This document shows positions 54,201-61,658 of a stretch of DNA of 64,000 nt, piece by piece. The first letter of the stretch is position 1. The number at the start of each line of letters is the position of its first letter. Source of the DNA: Marinobacter panjinensis (lineage in GTDB: Bacteria; Pseudomonadota; Gammaproteobacteria; Pseudomonadales; Oleiphilaceae); NCBI RefSeq assembly GCF_005298175.1, contig NZ_SZYH01000002.1, positions 590,207 through 654,206 of the forward strand, in the 5' to 3' direction. Both the position numbers and the translations under genes were made by a program. Below the pieces are notes generated by a model that saw only the letters and a list, made by a program, of their open reading frames with translations, was not told where the DNA came from and did not search any database.

Positions 54201-55394
54201 TTTACCACCTCCGGGCTGTTTCGGGATCTCTACGAGAGCCAACTGGAATGGCTGGATCTGGCCTCCCGCTACGCCCTGGCCGGTGCGGCAGACACCATCG
54301 AGGCGGAACATCCCGAACTGGAGGAAGCACTGGAGCAGGCCCTTTCCGTGCTGCCCGTGGAGATGCGTGAGTTCGGCGATGAACCGCTGGCAACCAATGA
54401 AGTGGCTGCCCGCTGGGTTGCCGATACGCGCGTCATTCTGGCAGCGGGAGCCTCGGCACGTGATGCGGGTGCCGAGGCAGCCCACCGCGTTTTCGGCACT
54501 GCGCCGGGGGCTTACGGCGCCGGTGTCAATCGCCTTGCCACCCGCTCCGGCGCCTGGCAGGAGCGAGAGCAACTGGGGGATGCCTACCGCCGCCGCATGG
54601 GGCATGTGTACGGCAAGGGCAGCCAGGGTGAACCCGCTCACCAGGCGTTCGATCGCCAGCTACATACGGTGAATCACACCTATCTGGGGCGGGCCAGCCA
54701 CCTCTACGGTCTGCTGGATAACGATGACGGTTTTGACTTTCAGGGTGGCCTGTCCAACGCTGTGGAACACCTGCGCGGCGAACCGCCAGAGAACCGCGTG
54801 TTGCAGTACGCGGACCCGAAAAACCCGAGGATCGACTCGCTCCAGCGTGCGCTACAGGTGGAATTGCGTGCCCGCAACCTTAACCCGCAGTGGCTGGCGC
54901 CACTCATGGAACATGGTTATGCCGGCGCCCGCACCATGGGCAGCGATTTCCTGGATAACCTCTGGGGTTGGCAGGTCACCAGCCCTCAGGTACTGCGCTC
55001 CAGCGTGTGGGACGAGATCAACGATGTCTACTTCCAGGACCGCCACGGACTGGGCCTGGATGACTTCCTCGCCGAGGACCACAATGTCCATGTAAAGACC
55101 CATATGCAGGCAATCGCGTTGTTGGCTGCCAAACGAGGATTCTGGGAAGCAGATGTCTTTATCCGCAAAGGCCTGGCCCGTGACTTCGCTGGCAATATCA
55201 TCGACCATGGCCTGCCGGGCAGCGGCCATACCCGCCCGGACCACCCGTTGATGGACTGGGTGGCAGACCAGCTTGAGCCGCAGCAGCGGGAAGCCTTTGA
55301 GTCCGCCCGTAAAGGAGGTTCATCGGCTTATTCTTCCTTGCCCGCTGCCAACGATGAATGCCAGCAACCCGATAAGCGGATGAGCGCATGCTGA
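51204..55394 (+). CDS. CobN-family chelatase-like protein with signal peptide
   Basis: A 1396-residue protein of the CobN/BchH large-subunit family. IYPYIVDGVGEGIQAKRRALGVMI and HLTPPLAATELYDEL are clear CobN signatures. The usual HGNLEWLPGK motif reads HSTREFLPRR (His677, Glu681 kept). Unlike cytoplasmic CobN, it begins with a typical Sec signal (KKPVSGLLLGLAFLLSIPAFGA, cleavage after FGA). It lies between btuB and btuF, overlapping the latter by 7 bases, and CobS and CobT, the ATPase partners of cobaltochelatase, are not in the window. It is therefore probably a periplasmic or exported corrinoid- or tetrapyrrole-handling protein, not the CobNST subunit. Its real reaction is unknown. Confidence 0.88.
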   Translation: MMKKPVSGLLLGLAFLLSIPAFGATVVGVVSERSAAEMAAGAERFLAAHPDHEVILRTPEQLARLDSQALEELFGRADVLLLAAVFGDQVGRLEQTVRNLTKERQFPILAVNGDRSLTRLSRLEGRAVLDGLDASALNDLMKAPDPGADVDAHRTSLRHQFPQQVPWLEGRALYQGRTPHHLDALLRWLLVQTGHDLSVPELPPRALIRYYRNGEATDNPADLRLQSGPVVTLLDLDSGDRPGDRALLDATCAALESRGIQCFAILSRWGGASLEAIRSLDEVVAPATLSGIISLQDFTVGGGEGRRQVTAELTRLDIPVIKGLRLASRTANQWQLSVDGIPSDKVHYKLAMPELQGVSQPMVLATAEPEVIDERTGVALTLTQPVPERVQAVADRLKRWHVLQSKDNADKRVAIIYYNHPPGRQNIGADNLDVPASLYEMLTWLKEEGYDTGPLPESPGALTDLIQQRGVSLPDDPRALREMAEEVASMSGGTYRRYFETLPPVVQQEMVHGPLGYLHERLGQAHEMGEKELATGLLSRGIRDLRHLIEHIQHPNRKATLVRLDEYEALWQKRLDEGGQKSKLDDRRVALADTGIPGLRGWGEAPGQSMVVDDRLIFPGLRFGNIYIGPQPPRGWEVDEELLHANTTFPPTHQYVGFYHWLRDHYQADVLIYVGRHSTREFLPRRRAGLTGDDYPDLLGGDLPLIYPYIVDGVGEGIQAKRRALGVMISHLTPPLAATELYDELLELRQLVETWESANEPDSPTRERALDMLQEKIEVLDIGEDLEREIAGEMGLSEEEVSLEELSPDLLVHEAGHYVTDMQEHFMPLGLHVFGRDWNADMVDTMLDSMAGKASSPEAEWRKNLEASPAAERQSFLAALDGRFVAPGQGNDPLRTPAVLPTGRNFHALSDDLIPTRVAWSLATELAEEAMADKGRQKDESDALVLWASDTVRDEGVMIAFGMKLLGIRPVWNSRGIVKGLERLPAGPQTDNPVRRNVVFTTSGLFRDLYESQLEWLDLASRYALAGAADTIEAEHPELEEALEQALSVLPVEMREFGDEPLATNEVAARWVADTRVILAAGASARDAGAEAAHRVFGTAPGAYGAGVNRLATRSGAWQEREQLGDAYRRRMGHVYGKGSQGEPAHQAFDRQLHTVNHTYLGRASHLYGLLDNDDGFDFQGGLSNAVEHLRGEPPENRVLQYADPKNPRIDSLQRALQVELRARNLNPQWLAPLMEHGYAGARTMGSDFLDNLWGWQVTSPQVLRSSVWDEINDVYFQDRHGLGLDDFLAEDHNVHVKTHMQAIALLAAKRGFWEADVFIRKGLARDFAGNIIDHGLPGSGHTRPDHPLMDWVADQLEPQQREAFESARKGGSSAYSSLPAANDECQQPDKRMSAC

Positions 55395-56311
55395 CTTTTC
55401 CCCGGCGACTTTCTGTCAGACAACTGGTTCTCAGGGAACTTGCAGCAATCGGTGCCGTATTTTCCCTTTGGCAGGGACCGATTCTTGCGAATGAGATCTG
55501 TGTCATCGACGACATCGGGGCGGAGGTTTGCATGGAGCAACCGGCCAGCCGCATTGCGGCACTATCTCCTGGCGCCACTGAACTGGTCTGGGCCGCCGGT
55601 GCCGGTGAAAAGGTGATAGCGGTGGTGTCCTACAGCGACTACCCGGAACAAGCGAAGGATGTTCCCTCGGTAGGCAGTCACACCCGCATGGATCTCGAAC
55701 GGCTGATTGAACTGGAGCCGGACCTGGTGATCGGGTGGGTCACCGGCAACCCACCGGAGCAGCTTGAAGCTCTGAGTGATCTGGGGCTGCCGGTGTTCTC
55801 TATTGAGCCCCGAACTTTTGAGGCAGTCTCGAACACCATTGAGCGTCTGGCTACACTGGCGGGCACCGAAGAGAAGGGCTTTGCCGAAGCTGACCGGTTC
55901 CGCCAGGGCATTGCCGCGCTCGAACGCCAGTACCAGGATGCCGAACCGGTATCGGTGTTTTACCAGGTCTGGGACGAACCGTTGATGACCGTGAATGACG
56001 AGCACCTGATCGGCAAGGTTATTAACCTTTGCGGTGGAGTGAATGTGTTTGGCAACCTCGATCGCCTGGTACCCAGAATCAGTGCCGAGGCGGTGATCGG
56101 CGCCAACCCCGAAGCCATCCTGGCCGGGGGAATGGGTGAAGAAAACCGGCACTGGCTGACCCGGTGGGAAGCTTTTCCCGGTATCGATGCCACCGCCAGG
56201 GACAATCTGTACTTCATTCCCCCTTCACTGGTCCAGCGCCCGACGCCGCGTATGCTGGAGGGCTCACAACTGTTTTGCGAGAGACTGGATGATGCCCGTG
56301 CCAAACGTTAA
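55388..56311 (+). CDS. btuF: Cobalamin-binding periplasmic protein BtuF
   Basis: A 307-residue class III substrate-binding protein with a signal region (about 15-35, ending ILA). The lobes show RIAALSPGATELVWAAGAGEKVIAV and LIELEPDLVIGWVTGNPPEQL, with the long linking helix between them (FRQGIAALERQYQDA). The C-terminal half has INLCGGVNVFG and NPEAILAGG. It delivers corrinoids to BtuCD. It starts inside the end of the CobN-like gene, which ties the two together in expression. Confidence 0.92.
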   Translation: MLTFPRRLSVRQLVLRELAAIGAVFSLWQGPILANEICVIDDIGAEVCMEQPASRIAALSPGATELVWAAGAGEKVIAVVSYSDYPEQAKDVPSVGSHTRMDLERLIELEPDLVIGWVTGNPPEQLEALSDLGLPVFSIEPRTFEAVSNTIERLATLAGTEEKGFAEADRFRQGIAALERQYQDAEPVSVFYQVWDEPLMTVNDEHLIGKVINLCGGVNVFGNLDRLVPRISAEAVIGANPEAILAGGMGEENRHWLTRWEAFPGIDATARDNLYFIPPSLVQRPTPRMLEGSQLFCERLDDARAKR

Positions 56312-56326
56312 TCCGGGGCCAGTCAC

Positions 56327-57298
56327 GTGAGCAGGCCCTTGACCATGCCGCTTGTGATTCTGGCTGTTGTCAGCCTGATTGCCATGGTGCTGTCTGTGGG
56401 CATTGGCAGTGTCAGCGTGACTCCCGGAGAGGTCGCTGCAGTCATCTTCGGTGAAGGGAGCAATCTTCAGCAAACCCTGGTGTTGGAGCTCCGTCTTCCC
56501 CGAACACTCGCAGCCTTTGCCACCGGCGGTCTTCTGGCGGTGGCCGGGGCGCTGATGCAGGTACTCCTTCGCAATCCACTGGCAGACCCCTATGTGCTCG
56601 GCCTTTCTGGCGGCGCTGCTGTGGGTGCGCTGTTGGCAATGCTGGCGGGCCTGGGTGGTTTGATCGTTTCCGGTTCGGCGTTTGCCGGTGCCATGCTGGC
56701 TACCTTAATGGTGTTCGGTCTTGCTCACGGTACCGGCAGCTGGACGCCGTCGCGTTTACTGCTGACCGGAGTGGTTGTCGCTGCCGGCTGGGGTGCGGTG
56801 ATTACCCTGATGCTGGCCGTCAGCCCGGCCCAGCGTCTGCCCGGCATGCTGTACTGGTTGATGGGAGACGTATCCTATGCGCGCTCACCCTGGCCGGCGT
56901 TGGCGCTCCTTTTTCTGGTCTGCCTGCTGGTGGTGCCACTGGGTCGCAGTCTTAACGTACTGGCCCGCGGCCCCATGCAGGCTGCGGCCCTCGGGGTGTC
57001 AGTGCGGCCATTGGAGTGGACGATCTATATCCTCGCCAGTCTGCTCACCGCCACCGCGGTGACCATGGCTGGTAGCATCGGATTTGTGGGCCTGGTGGTG
57101 CCTCATATGTTGCGGCTGGTGCTGGGTAACGACCAGCGCCTGATCCTGCCCGCCTGCGCCCTGGCTGGTGGCACACTGCTGGTGCTGGCGGATACCCTGG
57201 CTCGCGTTGTTATCGCACCTGAGCAGTTACCGGTAGGGGTGATTACCGCTCTGCTGGGTGTGCCCACCTTCCTTTACCTGCTGTACCGGAGCCGCTGA
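56327..57298 (+). CDS. btuC: Cobalamin ABC transporter permease BtuC
   Basis: A 323-residue FecCD-type permease with about ten membrane helices. LRLPRTLAAFATGGLLAVAGALMQ, NPLADPYVLGLSGGAAVGA and GSIGFVGLVVPHMLRL (coupling helix with the ATPase) are conserved. The start is probably GTG at 56327; an ATG at 56345 is possible. It shares a TGATG junction with btuD. Confidence 0.93.
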   Translation: MSRPLTMPLVILAVVSLIAMVLSVGIGSVSVTPGEVAAVIFGEGSNLQQTLVLELRLPRTLAAFATGGLLAVAGALMQVLLRNPLADPYVLGLSGGAAVGALLAMLAGLGGLIVSGSAFAGAMLATLMVFGLAHGTGSWTPSRLLLTGVVVAAGWGAVITLMLAVSPAQRLPGMLYWLMGDVSYARSPWPALALLFLVCLLVVPLGRSLNVLARGPMQAAALGVSVRPLEWTIYILASLLTATAVTMAGSIGFVGLVVPHMLRLVLGNDQRLILPACALAGGTLLVLADTLARVVIAPEQLPVGVITALLGVPTFLYLLYRSR

Positions 57299-58071
57299 TG
57301 AACCCGTTACAGGCACGAGAGCTGATAATCGATATTCCCGGGCGGGAGGACGGCAAGGCGCTGAATTTCACCATAGAGCCCGGACAGATGTGGGGTGTGC
57401 TGGGCCCGAATGGTGCTGGCAAGACGACCTTGCTGCATACCCTCGCCGGCCTGCTGGAGCCGCGTCACGGGTCGGTTCTCCTTGGCGGGAGCTCGCTGAA
57501 TGAGATAAAGCGCCGGCAGATATCCCGTCAACTGGGGCTGGTATTCCAGGAGAGGCAAGACGGTTTCCCCGCCACCGTTATGGAAACCGCCCTGATCGGT
57601 CGCCACCCGTGGCTGTCTCCCTGGCAGATGGAATCCGGAGATGATGAGCGCTTTGCGCGGCAGGCCCTTGAGCAACTGGATGTCGCCCACCTGAGTGATC
57701 GCCTGGTGAACACACTCTCCGGCGGTGAGCGACAGCGCGTGGCTATTGCCACAGTTCTTACCCAGGCGCCTGATACCTGGCTGCTGGATGAGCCAACCAA
57801 TCATCTGGACCTTCATCATCAGGTGGCAGTATTGCAGCTGCTGACCGAGCAGGCCCGGAGTGGTCGCTCCGTGTTTATGTGCCTGCATGACCTCAATCTG
57901 GCGGCCCGATGGTGTGATCACCTGTTATTACTCTTCCCCAATGGCGAAGCATGCTGGGGACCAGCAAAGCAAATGCTCGTGCCAGCCGCACTTGAAAGAC
58001 TTTACGACCAGGAATTGCTGACAGTGGAGGTGGATGGTGCACCACTATTCGTACCCAAGAAGGCTCAGTAA
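57298..58071 (+). CDS. btuD: Cobalamin ABC transporter ATPase BtuD
   Basis: A 257-residue ABC ATPase. Walker A is GPNGAGKTTLLH, the Q-loop is LGLVFQERQD, the signature is LSGGERQRVAIA, and Walker B is TWLLDEPTNHLDLHHQ, with the switch His in MCLHDLNLAARWC. It powers BtuC. The start codon overlaps the btuC stop by one base. The gene is followed by a repeat element before cobB. Confidence 0.94.
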   Translation: MNPLQARELIIDIPGREDGKALNFTIEPGQMWGVLGPNGAGKTTLLHTLAGLLEPRHGSVLLGGSSLNEIKRRQISRQLGLVFQERQDGFPATVMETALIGRHPWLSPWQMESGDDERFARQALEQLDVAHLSDRLVNTLSGGERQRVAIATVLTQAPDTWLLDEPTNHLDLHHQVAVLQLLTEQARSGRSVFMCLHDLNLAARWCDHLLLLFPNGEACWGPAKQMLVPAALERLYDQELLTVEVDGAPLFVPKKAQ

Positions 58072-58090
58072 GAAGCTGGAAGCTGTGGTT

Positions 58091-58179
58091 GGGAACCCCC
58101 TTCCGGGACCGTCAAAAACATGGATGTTTTTGTCGAGCGTACAGGGACGTATTCACAGCGTGTCCCGGAAGGGGAATCC
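58091..58179. repeat. Inverted-repeat element between btuD and cobB
   Basis: Outer arms CCCCCTTCCGGGAC (58096-58109) and GTCCCGGAAGGGG (58162-58174) are inverted copies. Inside lies a perfect palindrome AAAAACAT-GG-ATGTTTTT (58114-58131), followed by GAGCGTACAGGGACG. The whole could form a cruciform or long RNA hairpin. It has the look of a dispersed small repeat (REP/ERIC/MITE type). No second copy was seen in this window. Confidence 0.65.
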
Positions 58180-58221
58180 AGACCGCTGCATACTCCCATT
58201 TATGCGGACAAGGTGGCACTG

Positions 58222-59550
58222 ATGAAAGCGACCGTTTCAGCTGCGATGATTACAGCCCCCGGCTCCGGCCAGGGGAAATCCATGGTAACCGCTGCCCTGG
58301 CGAGACTGCACCGGAATGCCGGGCGTACAGTGCGGGTATTCAAACATGGGCCGGACTATCTGGATCCCATGGTGCTGGAAGTCGCATCTGGCCAGCCGGT
58401 GTACCAGTTGCACCCGTGGATGACCGGAGAGCAAGAGTGTCGCTGGCGGTTGGTCGAAGCTGCGCAGGACGCGGACCTGATTCTGGTGGAAGGTTCCATG
58501 GGTTTGTTTGACGGTGACCCCTCCAGTGCAGATCTGGCCAAGCTCATGGGTATTCCTGCTTTACCGGTGATTGATGCCCGGGGGATGGCTCAAACGTTCG
58601 GCGCACTAGCTCTGGGGTTGGCAAGTTTCGACCCGGATTTGCCTGTTCGTCAGGTGATCGCTAACCGAATTGGCAGTTCACGCCACGGGGACATGCTGCG
58701 AGAAAGCCTGCCGGAAGGCATTGAATTGCTGGGGGCGGTTCCCCGCAGCGAGGCTATGAATATTCCGGACCGGCACCTGGGGCTGGTGCAGGCGGGGGAG
58801 CTGGGTGATCTGGACCAGCGCCTGGATGCCGCTGCTGAGGTGCTGACCGAGGCCGGGCTGGAGGGCTTACCGCTTCCGGTTACGCTGGAAGCTGAGAAGC
58901 CGGAGCTCCCGCCACAGTTATTGAATGGTGTTCGCATCGCCATCGCACGGGATGCAGCATTCAGCTTTATTTACCGAGCCAATCTGGACCTGTTGCGAGC
59001 CATGGGCGCAGAACTGGCGTTCTTCTCCCCGCTGGCGGACTCTGAATTGCCAGAGGTCGACGCACTCTGGCTGCCTGGCGGGTACCCGGAGTTGCACGGA
59101 GCCACTCTGGCCAGCAACAAACCGATGCTGGAGGCTATTCGCAACCACTACAAGGCCAGTAAACCCATGCTGGCGGAATGCGGTGGGCTGATGGCCTGTG
59201 TGGAAGAACTAATGGATCACGACGGTCAGACCCACAAATTGCTGGGGTTGATGCCGGGACGGGCGAGTATGGCCGGCCGTCTGCAGGCGTTGGGCCTGCA
59301 GAGCCTGAACACCGATCAGGGGCAGTTGCGGGGCCATACCTATCATCACTCCCGATTGGAGACGGAATGGCAGCCACTGGCCAGAACCCGGAAGGTCGCC
59401 GGCACGGAAGCGGAACCGGTGTATAGCCACAATGGATTAGTAGCCAGCTACTTCCATGGTTATTTCCCGTCTGCCCCTGAATTGGTGGCCGGAATTTTTC
59501 GCGGGCAGGTCATCCGCCCGCTCACAGACAAGGAGCCCGACCATGCGTGA
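58222..59550 (+). CDS. cobB: Cobyrinate a,c-diamide synthase
   Basis: A 442-residue CobB/CbiA amidotransferase (ATP- and Gln-dependent amidation of the a and c side chains). The start is the ATG at 58222 (MKATVSAAMITAPGSGQGKS); an in-frame extension to 58120 runs through the repeat element and is rejected. The P-loop is APGSGQGKS, and FKHGPDYLDPMVLEVASG is typical. The C-terminal class I-like glutaminase has its Cys in LAECGGLMACVEEL and His in SYFHGYFPSAPEL. It overlaps cobO by 8 bases. Confidence 0.94.
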   Translation: MKATVSAAMITAPGSGQGKSMVTAALARLHRNAGRTVRVFKHGPDYLDPMVLEVASGQPVYQLHPWMTGEQECRWRLVEAAQDADLILVEGSMGLFDGDPSSADLAKLMGIPALPVIDARGMAQTFGALALGLASFDPDLPVRQVIANRIGSSRHGDMLRESLPEGIELLGAVPRSEAMNIPDRHLGLVQAGELGDLDQRLDAAAEVLTEAGLEGLPLPVTLEAEKPELPPQLLNGVRIAIARDAAFSFIYRANLDLLRAMGAELAFFSPLADSELPEVDALWLPGGYPELHGATLASNKPMLEAIRNHYKASKPMLAECGGLMACVEELMDHDGQTHKLLGLMPGRASMAGRLQALGLQSLNTDQGQLRGHTYHHSRLETEWQPLARTRKVAGTEAEPVYSHNGLVASYFHGYFPSAPELVAGIFRGQVIRPLTDKEPDHA

Positions 59551-60154
59551 ACGCGCCAAAAATCCCGAACGCCATGCCCGCCGCATGGAAGCCAAACAGA
59601 AAATCATGAAGGATCGCATCGCCCGTGCCCAGAAAGAGCAGGGTGTCTTGCTGGTTCTTACCGGCCCCGGCAAGGGCAAGAGCAGCTCCGGCTTTGGCAT
59701 GGTGGCCCGGGCTCTGGGCCATGGTATGAAAGTCGGCATCGTCCAGTTCATCAAGGGTGCGTTCAGCACTGGCGAGGAAGCCTTCTTCCGGGACCTGCCC
59801 AACGTGGACTACCACGTGATGGGCCAGGGCTACACCTGGGAAACCAAGAACCGGGAGCAGGATGTGGAAGCCGCCAACGCTGCCTGGGATATGGCCAGCG
59901 CCATGCTCAAGGACGAAAGCTACGACCTGATCCTGCTGGACGAGCTCAATATCGCCCTGAAATACGACTACATCGACCTGGACCGGGTGCTGGATGACCT
60001 GCAGGGCCGGCCGGAGATGCAGCATGTGGTGATCACCGGCCGATCTGCGCCGGCGGAACTGGTGGACCTGGCAGACACAGTGACGGAAATGGCTGTGGTC
60101 AAGCACGCCTTCAAGGATCAGGGCGTAAAAGCCCAGAAAGGCGTAGAACTGTAA
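59543..60154 (+). CDS. cobO: Cob(I)yrinic acid a,c-diamide adenosyltransferase (CobO/BtuR type)
   Basis: A 203-residue P-loop adenosyltransferase starting at the ATG at 59543 (MRERAKNPERHARRM). The P-loop is LTGPGKGKSSSGFGM, and LILLDELNIALKYDY and VVITGRSAP are also characteristic of CobA/CobO. It transfers the 5'-deoxyadenosyl group to cob(I)yrinate diamide and other corrinoids. It lies between cobB and cobQ, matching pathway order. Confidence 0.95.
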   Translation: MRERAKNPERHARRMEAKQKIMKDRIARAQKEQGVLLVLTGPGKGKSSSGFGMVARALGHGMKVGIVQFIKGAFSTGEEAFFRDLPNVDYHVMGQGYTWETKNREQDVEAANAAWDMASAMLKDESYDLILLDELNIALKYDYIDLDRVLDDLQGRPEMQHVVITGRSAPAELVDLADTVTEMAVVKHAFKDQGVKAQKGVEL

Positions 60155-60167
60155 CAGGCCAGAACCC

Positions 60168-61658
60168 ATGACCACACTGATGATACAGGGCACCACCTCC
60201 GACGCTGGCAAGACCACGGTAGTGGCTGCCCTTTGCAGGTGGCTGGCACGGCAGGGTGTTTCCGTGGCCCCGTTCAAGCCCCAGAACATGGCCCTGAACA
60301 GTGCGGTGACGGTGGATGGTGGTGAAATCGGCCGCTCCACCGCGCTACAGGCCCTGGCCTGTGGTCTGGAGCCCCACAGCGACATGAATCCGGTGCTGCT
60401 AAAACCCCAGAGTGACCGTGGTGCCCAGGTGATCCTGCGGGGCAGGGTCCATGGCAATATGGATGCGCTGGACTACCACGCCTATAAGGCGGAGGCGATG
60501 ACCTCGGTAATGGATGCATGGCGGGATCTGAGCGCACGTTACGAGGTGATCATTGCTGAAGGTGCGGGCAGCCCCGCCGAGATCAATCTCCGCACCAACG
60601 ACATCGCCAACATGGGGTTTGCGGAAGCAGCGGACTGCCCGGTGCTGTTAGTCGGAGATATCGACAAGGGCGGCGTATTCGCGCAACTGGTAGGCACCCT
60701 GGAACTGATCTCCGACAGCGAACGGGCCCGCACCAGGGGCTTTATCATCAACCGCTTCCGCGGCGACATAGCCCTGCTGGAACCGGGCCTGGACTGGCTG
60801 GCCGAGCGCACCGGAAAACCTGTGACCGGCGTGTTGCCATACCTGCACGGATTGGTGATTGATGCTGAAGACAGTGTGGGCACCAGCGGAAGCAGTGAAG
60901 TCGGCGCGCTGAATGTGATCGTTCCGGTACTGCCGCGAATTAGCAATCACAATGATTTTGATCCCCTGCGGCTGCATCCCGGCGTCAACCTGCAATTCAT
61001 CGGCCCCGACCAGCCCATCCCGCCCGCGGACCTGATCATTCTGCCTGGTAGTAAAAGTACCCGTCATGATCTGCAGTGGCTGAAATTCCAGGGTTGGCCC
61101 GAGGCGATCCGCAAGCATTTACGCTATGGCGGCAAGGTGCTCGGCCTCTGCGGAGGCTTTCAGATGCTGGGCCGGGAAGTGCTGGATCCGGACGGGTTGG
61201 AAGGCGAGGCCGGCCACACCGAAGCACTGGGCCTGCTGGATATGACTACGCGGATGGTTGCCGGTAAGCAATTGAAAGATGTAGCTGGTGTTCTCTGCCT
61301 TGGGGTGGGCACATCAGCCTTGTCCGGCTATGAAATGCATAATGGCGTTACCAACGGGCCCGCCCTGGAGCGTCCGCTGGCGATGCTGGACGGGAGGCCT
61401 GATGGCGCTATCAGTGAAGATGACCAGGTGATGGGCACTTACGTACACGGTATTTTTGATGAACCAGCAGCAGCCAGCGAGATACTGCAGTGGGCCGGCC
61501 TGCGTCCGCAAGGCCAGGCAGTGGACTACAACGCCCATCGACTGGAGCAACTGGACCGGCTGGCAGATCTCGTGGAGGACTGTCTGAATATTGATTTGCT
61601 GAACAATTTGCTGGGACTGACGCGGAAAGCACCAGGGGAAAAGAATGAACAAGAATAA
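60168..61658 (+). CDS. cobQ: Cobyric acid synthase
   Basis: A 496-residue CobQ/CbiP, which amidates side chains b, d, e and g of adenosylcobyrinate diamide. The dethiobiotin-synthetase-like N-terminus is MIQGTTSDAGKTTVVAALCR, with PFKPQNMALNSAVT. The glutaminase Cys is in LGLCGGFQMLGREV and its His is in GTYVHGIFDEP. It starts 13 bases after cobO and overlaps bluB by 14 bases. Confidence 0.96.
   Translation: MTTLMIQGTTSDAGKTTVVAALCRWLARQGVSVAPFKPQNMALNSAVTVDGGEIGRSTALQALACGLEPHSDMNPVLLKPQSDRGAQVILRGRVHGNMDALDYHAYKAEAMTSVMDAWRDLSARYEVIIAEGAGSPAEINLRTNDIANMGFAEAADCPVLLVGDIDKGGVFAQLVGTLELISDSERARTRGFIINRFRGDIALLEPGLDWLAERTGKPVTGVLPYLHGLVIDAEDSVGTSGSSEVGALNVIVPVLPRISNHNDFDPLRLHPGVNLQFIGPDQPIPPADLIILPGSKSTRHDLQWLKFQGWPEAIRKHLRYGGKVLGLCGGFQMLGREVLDPDGLEGEAGHTEALGLLDMTTRMVAGKQLKDVAGVLCLGVGTSALSGYEMHNGVTNGPALERPLAMLDGRPDGAISEDDQVMGTYVHGIFDEPAAASEILQWAGLRPQGQAVDYNAHRLEQLDRLADLVEDCLNIDLLNNLLGLTRKAPGEKNEQE

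Noticed and set aside
53592..54641. 349-residue open frame antisense in the CobN-like gene
   Set aside because: Shadow frame with low-complexity His/Gln content.
58120..58221. N-terminal extension of CobB
   Set aside because: The added 34 residues are translated from the inverted-repeat element, and the family N-terminus begins at the ATG at 58222.
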